DNA of 7,597 bases from Myxococcales bacterium (GTDB lineage Bacteria > Myxococcota > Bradymonadia > REDH01): assembly GCA_018970625.1 (NCBI GenBank), contig JAGWVZ010000167.1, positions 1-7,597 on the forward strand. The letters are read 5' to 3'. The position numbers were made by a program, and so were the translations under genes. This document shows positions 4,167-7,597 of the stretch, piece after piece; positions within the stretch are counted from its first letter, which is position 1; every line of letters begins with the position of its first letter. A model generated the notes under the pieces. That model was not told the origin of the DNA. It saw only the letters and a list, made by a program, of their open reading frames with translations, and made no database searches.

Positions 4167-6524
4167 TCAGGGCAGGCAGTCGGCGCCCGCTGCACCGGGT
4201 GTTCCGCGGCTTCCGTTGGCGAGGTTGTAGATGTTGGCAGCGAGGCACCATGCGGCGGCTTGCGCGTTGTCGACGGTGGCGATGTCACCTGTCAGCACGA
4301 TGGCGTTGGACAGGGCGAAAGGCCACGTCTCTTCGCCAGTTCCGTAGGGGACGACATCCAGGACGGTGCCTCCATAGAGGAGGGTGATGGAGTCGCCAAA
4401 AGCGTTGAACAAGGGTACCGCATCGCCCCAGACGCCGTTTGGCGGCGACGGCAGATCGCCCTGGGTGGCCGCGAGGATGGCGCGCGCGCCGGGCGCAACG
4501 GATTCGCTCGACGTGATGACGGACTGGGTGCCGAGGGAGTTTCGAAGTCGCAGGTTCGCGAGCGCGACCGGAGTGGTGCCGACATTGGCGACTTCGAGCC
4601 AGGTGCGGGTGCGATCAAAGCGGTTCGCCGACACGTAGAACTCTGAGATGACGAGGCTGTGGTCGGCAATCACGGGCTGGCAGGAGCCGTTGATACAGAC
4701 TTGACCGGTACATTCGGTGCGCGTCTCGGGTGCCTCGCGCGTGCACAGTCCGGTGGCGTCGTCGCAGTTACCGGGCCCGAGCGGGACAACGGCGAAGTTG
4801 CCGTCGCACCAGGGCGGCGGTGTGACCGCAGTGGTGCAGTCGGTAAAGAGGCACGGTGTGACGTCTTCGCAGGCACCATCCACGCAGAGTTGGCCGTTGG
4901 CGCCACAATCGAATCGGTTTTCCGTGAAGCGGCATTCGCCCAGCTCGCACGCCCCGGGCGCCTCGTAGGAGACAAGGACCGCGCCGGCACAACGAGGAGC
5001 GGGCGGGGTTTCACAGGTGACCTCTTCGCAAGGGTCGTCTGCGACGCAGCGGCCGTCACGGCACGAGAGCCCGAGCTCAGCGCAATTGGTTCGGTCTTCC
5101 GATTCGTCAAACGAGCACGAGCCATCGACGCAGTCCGACGAGCCGGTTCGTGTCACCGCAACGGCGCCGTCACAGAACGGGGCGGGTGCACCACAATCGT
5201 CCTCATCGGCGCATTCAATGGACGCCACGCACGCGCCGGCGGCGCAGCGTTCGTTGGGGCCACACGCGATATCGAAGGAATTGAACTCGCACAGGCCTGC
5301 CACGCACGCGCCAGGGAGACTGAGCGCCCGCACGGTGAACCGATCCAGACAAACGGGCTCGGGGGCGACAAAACAGTCTACGCCGGTGCAGGCCGAGACG
5401 CAGTCGCCGTCGTCGCAGGTACGGCCGGTGGCCGAACAATCCAGTCGAGACTCGGCGTACGAGCAGGCACCTGACGTACAGACCCCGCCGGACGAATAGC
5501 GAACCGCGACGTTTCCTTCACACGCGTTCGCAGGCGGATTATCGCACGCAATGCCAGCGCAGAGGTTGACGCACTGCCCTGCCCGACAGGCTTGCCGGGA
5601 CGCAGCGCAATCGATTCGATTTCGCGGGAACACACAGCCGTCGATGGTGCAGACGCCTTCCTCGGCGTACTGAAGGGCGAAGTCGCCATCACAGGCATCC
5701 GCGGGTTCATCGCGGCAATCGCCAAATTCGCAGGCAGGCTGCACGCACTCGCCGTCGAAACAGGTGGCGCCGTCAATGCTACAGCGGGTCTCTGTGCGCG
5801 GGTACACGCACTGCCCGCGGTCGCATGTACCTGTGCTTGCGTACGTGTAGGCCCGATTGTCGGAACAAAAGGGGTTTGGCGGGGTATTGCAGACAACGCC
5901 ATCACAGCGCGGGTCCTGCGTGCACGCTCCTGCGACGCAGGACTCTCCGGGCGCGGAGCACTCGGTCGTCGTCTGACGGAAGCTGCATTCGCCTTCACGG
6001 CACTGTCCCGCGCTGAACGAGATGACGGAGTCGCCGTCGGCACCGCAGACGGATCGGGGTGGAGTCTGACAGAACACGCCTTCGCAGGGGTCGATCTCGA
6101 CACACGCGCCGTCGTCGCAGAACTGTCCAATACTGGCGCAGCTGAAGCGGGAGACGCCGTACTCACAGAAGCCGTTCTCGCACACCCCCGTTCGCGACGA
6201 GGTCACGGCGATGTCGCCTTCGCACCATGCGGCTGGAGGACGGTTGCAGAACACGTCTTCGCAGGGGTCCGGCAAACAACGACCGGTCGCACAGCCGAAC
6301 GTGCATGTGGTCGCGTTCTCGACGTAGGTGCACACGCCCTGCTGACATGCTCCCGGCAAGCTGAACGTGACCGCCTGATTGTTGCGGCAGGCAGGTGCAG
6401 GGGGAAGGAAGCAATCGTCGACGCACTCTACAGGTGCCGGGTCTGAGTCGTCACCGCACCCTTGAGAGGCAAGGCAAAGCAGGGCGGCGGGTAGAACAAG
6501 GCGTCGGATGATAAGACGATGCAT
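4167..6524 (-). CDS. Lipoprotein with ten 8-cysteine tandem units and a C-terminal lamin-tail domain
   Basis: The 785-residue product starts at ATG 6522-6524, preceded by a purine-rich GGAAGGGAAG (6532-6541) seven bases upstream. Residues 1-22 form a signal peptide (RLIIRR, then a hydrophobic LVLPAALLCLA core) ending at a relaxed lipobox, SQG-C23, so it is probably a lipoprotein. Residues 34-615 are ten tandem units of 54-61 residues, each with exactly eight cysteines. The typical spacing is C-x4-C-x7-C-x13-C-x4-C-x8-C-x6-C-x4-C, with recurrent 'PP' after Cys2, 'G-x-C-x-x-G-x-C' at Cys4/Cys5 and 'C-x-x-G-x-C' at the end. Residues about 621-785 look like a lamin-tail (LTD) domain: LVISEFYVSANR, WLEVANVGTTPVALANL, then a closing GSRGTPGAAGADC. 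There are 84 cysteines in all, implying extensive disulfides outside the cytoplasm. I do not recognise a named family for the repeat; similar Cys-rich units occur in hypothetical myxobacterial lipoproteins. A structural or adhesive surface role is inferred. It lies 39 bp after the MopE-type gene and 90 bp before the cytochrome gene. Confidence 0.9.
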   Translation of the reverse strand: MHRLIIRRLVLPAALLCLASQGCGDDSDPAPVECVDDCFLPPAPACRNNQAVTFSLPGACQQGVCTYVENATTCTFGCATGRCLPDPCEDVFCNRPPAAWCEGDIAVTSSRTGVCENGFCEYGVSRFSCASIGQFCDDGACVEIDPCEGVFCQTPPRSVCGADGDSVISFSAGQCREGECSFRQTTTECSAPGESCVAGACTQDPRCDGVVCNTPPNPFCSDNRAYTYASTGTCDRGQCVYPRTETRCSIDGATCFDGECVQPACEFGDCRDEPADACDGDFALQYAEEGVCTIDGCVFPRNRIDCAASRQACRAGQCVNLCAGIACDNPPANACEGNVAVRYSSGGVCTSGACSYAESRLDCSATGRTCDDGDCVSACTGVDCFVAPEPVCLDRFTVRALSLPGACVAGLCEFNSFDIACGPNERCAAGACVASIECADEDDCGAPAPFCDGAVAVTRTGSSDCVDGSCSFDESEDRTNCAELGLSCRDGRCVADDPCEEVTCETPPAPRCAGAVLVSYEAPGACELGECRFTENRFDCGANGQLCVDGACEDVTPCLFTDCTTAVTPPPWCDGNFAVVPLGPGNCDDATGLCTREAPETRTECTGQVCINGSCQPVIADHSLVISEFYVSANRFDRTRTWLEVANVGTTPVALANLRLRNSLGTQSVITSSESVAPGARAILAATQGDLPSPPNGVWGDAVPLFNAFGDSITLLYGGTVLDVVPYGTGEETWPFALSNAIVLTGDIATVDNAQAAAWCLAANIYNLANGSRGTPGAAGADCLP
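4170..4670 (-). other. Lamin-tail (LTD)-type C-terminal domain
   Basis: The domain begins at residue about 619 with the LTD opening pattern (V-I-S-E-F-Y). It continues with the IELyN-like strand (WLEVANVG), the 'PVALANLRLRNS' segment, a 'VAPGARAILAA' strand and an 'FGDSITLLYGGTVLDVVPYG' strand, and closes with the family's typical G-T-P-G near the end. LTD domains are common at the C-terminus of bacterial secreted proteins, where they are thought to aid surface attachment or binding. Two cysteines (C760, C783) may form one disulfide. No catalytic residues are apparent. Confidence 0.72.
4680..6425 (-). repeat. Ten tandem protein repeat units with 8 Cys each
   Basis: Units run from first to last cysteine: 6425-6276, 6263-6102, 6086-5922, 5906-5745, 5732-5571, 5561-5400, 5390-5229, 5213-5046, 5030-4869 and 4853-4680. 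All ten keep eight cysteines. Units 2, 4, 5 and 6 share identical spacing. Units 1, 3, 7 and 8 deviate by one to a few residues, and unit 10 is the most divergent, with a longer Cys2-Cys3 spacing and an altered Cys4-Cys5 loop. Sequence between the cysteines is only loosely conserved, so the array is old rather than a recent DNA-level expansion. It is a protein repeat, not a CRISPR or satellite array. Confidence 0.9.
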
Positions 6525-6531
6525 GTACGGG

Positions 6532-6541
6532 CTTCCCTTCC
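6532..6541 (-). promoter_or_regulatory. Ribosome binding site of the Cys-repeat lipoprotein
   Basis: On the minus strand GGAAGGGAAG lies seven bases before the ATG at 6524. It fixes the start, which also gives an intact signal peptide. Confidence 0.55.
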
Positions 6542-6563
6542 GCTCGGAGTGAGTTGCGCGACC

Positions 6564-7597
6564 TTACTCAGCGATGCACTGCCAGCCGGCGAACTCGGTA
6601 TCTCGACAGCTGAGCGTGCTGTCTCCTACGCTGTTCGCGCAGGCCTGCGCGCTCTCTCGCACGTCGTCGACGCCATCGCAGTCGTTGTCAACTCCATCGC
6701 ACTGCTCGGCAGCGGGACCGACGAGCACGGCCGGCTGTTCATCGCCAATCTGGGCATCGTCGATGCAGGTTTCCGGGTCATCGGGGTTGAAGACCACGAC
6801 GCTGAGCGTGCGGTTCTCCGATGCGGCCGCGGCGACGGTGTTGAACCAGCAGAACGTGAACTCCTCGGTGCGGTCCAGAGGAATTGCGCGACCCAATGGG
6901 AACGGACCGGCGAGCAGTGTTTCGTCTGCCGTTCCATAATCGAGGTAGAAGGACGCCACGACATCAGGTGCCACCGGCGACTGACCCTCGTTAAGGACCT
7001 GAAAGGTGAGAGACGTTGAAGCGCCGCATGTAGCAGTTGTGAAGGAATTATCGCAGCTTGCGGCAACGAAATCCGCGCCCTGAGCGACGTCCTCAATGGT
7101 GGTTGCCACGTCGAGTACGGGTCCGGCGGGTTCGATATCGCAGAAGAGTACGCCAGCATCACACACCGATGTCCCGATACGGCAGCCGTCGATGCATTCG
7201 CCGGCCGGACCGGTGGGGGTGACACCCGAACAGTCATCGCGACCACCGAGGCAGAAGCCACCGTCAACGGAATCATCCACGGTGCCATCGCAGTCGTCGT
7301 CGGCCAGATTGCACTGCTCAATGGTCGGGGTGACCTGCCCGGCGCACGCAGACCAGCTGCCGCTTCCGCAGGTTTGTGTTCCGGCACGGCACACACCGAC
7401 GCCGGCCGTGCCAGCCGCGCCGGAGTAGCAGGTCTGACTCAGCGGACCGCCCGCCGTATTCTCGTCCCGCGCACCGTCACAATCGTTGTCGCGGTTGTCG
7501 CAGGTCTCAGCGGTGGGAACGTAGTTACCGGGGGTCGGATTAAACACACCCGCAGTGCAACGCAGGGTATTTCCAGAACATTCGCCCTGTGTATTGG
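6564..7597 (-). CDS. Secreted protein with MopE-type metal-binding motifs and CARDB-like domain (5' partial)
   Basis: The frame is open to the right edge, so the N-terminus is missing; 343 residues are visible. The GTG at 7545-7547 lies inside continuous coding sequence and is not a convincing start. Three copies of the acidic Cys-containing motif E-x-C-(D/N)-x3-D-(N/D)-D-C-D-G are seen, at about 7461-7508, 7272-7319 and 6663-6707. This is the signature of the Pfam 'putative metal-binding motif' family named after Methylococcus MopE, found in many copies in myxobacterial secreted proteins. Between motifs 1 and 2 is the usual Cys/Gly linker (CRAGTQTC, then GSWSAC). Between motifs 2 and 3 a beta-rich stretch of about 130 residues (6723-7118), with the core FQVLNEGQSPVAPDVVASFY, resembles a CARDB adhesion-type fold. 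A short Cys-rich tail follows motif 3 and ends at TAA (6564-6566). Copper binding is known for MopE itself; for this protein calcium or other divalent metal binding is equally possible. It is the first visible gene of the cluster, 39 bp before the next. Confidence 0.88.
   Translation of the reverse strand, partial: NTQGECSGNTLRCTAGVFNPTPGNYVPTAETCDNRDNDCDGARDENTAGGPLSQTCYSGAAGTAGVGVCRAGTQTCGSGSWSACAGQVTPTIEQCNLADDDCDGTVDDSVDGGFCLGGRDDCSGVTPTGPAGECIDGCRIGTSVCDAGVLFCDIEPAGPVLDVATTIEDVAQGADFVAASCDNSFTTATCGASTSLTFQVLNEGQSPVAPDVVASFYLDYGTADETLLAGPFPLGRAIPLDRTEEFTFCWFNTVAAAASENRTLSVVVFNPDDPETCIDDAQIGDEQPAVLVGPAAEQCDGVDNDCDGVDDVRESAQACANSVGDSTLSCRDTEFAGWQCIAE
6723..7118 (-). other. CARDB-like beta-sandwich domain between MopE-type motifs
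   Basis: The segment runs from LDVATTIEDV to the residues just before motif 3. It has alternating hydrophobic strands, the 'LNEGQSPVAPDVVASFYLD' turn typical of CARDB/APHP domains (asparagine-glycine turn, then a strand describing an extended chain), and a later strand of the TLSVVVFNPDD type. It contains five cysteines of its own (seen at CDNSF, ATCG, FCWF and ETCIDD, among others), which could give disulfides. The domain assignment rests on pattern recognition and is moderately secure; the exact boundaries are not. Confidence 0.5.

Noticed and set aside
4680..6425. CRISPR array or DNA tandem repeat
   Set aside because: Periodicity is at the protein level (about 174 bp per unit) with divergent DNA; there are no identical repeats with spacers.
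4659..6446. Long plus-strand ORFs opposite the Cys-repeat gene (271 and 284 codons)
   Set aside because: They mirror the repeat: antisense Cys codons read as Ala/Thr and avoid stops. No start context or domain supports them.
7545..7547. GTG as the start of the MopE-type protein
   Set aside because: The frame stays open upstream with Cys-containing, family-like sequence (ECSGNTLRCTAG), so the real start is outside the window.

Overview
The window is a stretch of GC-rich bacterial chromosome in which every well-supported gene lies on the minus strand, read from high to low coordinates. It looks like a predatory or environmental myxobacterium-like organism (Myxococcota/Bradymonadota or a relative). 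The grounds are the exported Cys-rich lipoproteins, a protein with DNDCDG 'MopE-type' motifs, a lamin-tail domain, and an adjacent pair of DUF1592-family cytochrome and DUF1552 proteins. Those gene families are shared mainly by myxobacteria-like lineages and Planctomycetes. This taxonomic call is inferred from protein families only; no marker gene is present.

Layout in transcription order: (1) 7597-6564, the C-terminal part of a secreted protein with three MopE-type metal-binding motifs and a CARDB-like beta-sandwich; its start lies outside the window. (2) 6524-4167, a 785-residue lipoprotein made of ten tandem 8-cysteine units followed by a lamin-tail (LTD) domain. (3) 4163-4086, a possible 25-codon coupling ORF in the only sizeable gap of the cluster. 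(4) 4076-1689, a 795-residue lipoprotein of the planctomycete-cytochrome family (cytochrome c, DUF1587/1595/1592/1588/1585) with a glycogen-binding-type (AMPK-CBM/CBM48) domain inserted inside DUF1587. (5) 1692-310, a 460-residue Tat-exported DUF1552 protein that overlaps the previous gene by ATGA. (6) 309-1, gene-poor DNA with a strong stem-loop (210-238), a cluster of GTGTCA motifs, a weak minus-strand promoter candidate and possibly the tail of a converging plus-strand gene.

Gaps of 39 bp, 90 bp and -4 bp with uniform orientation suggest one transcription unit whose promoter is upstream of the window. All four main products appear to be exported: one Tat substrate, two lipoproteins, and one that is presumably secreted. 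A reasonable inference is a cell-envelope assembly in which the haem protein and the DUF1552 partner form a functional pair and the Cys-rich and metal-motif proteins provide surface structure or binding. The glucan-binding insert suggests attachment to, or sensing of, an alpha-glucan. No function has been proven for DUF1552 or the DUF1585-1595 set, so the biochemical role remains open. No RNA genes, insertion sequences or CRISPR arrays were seen.
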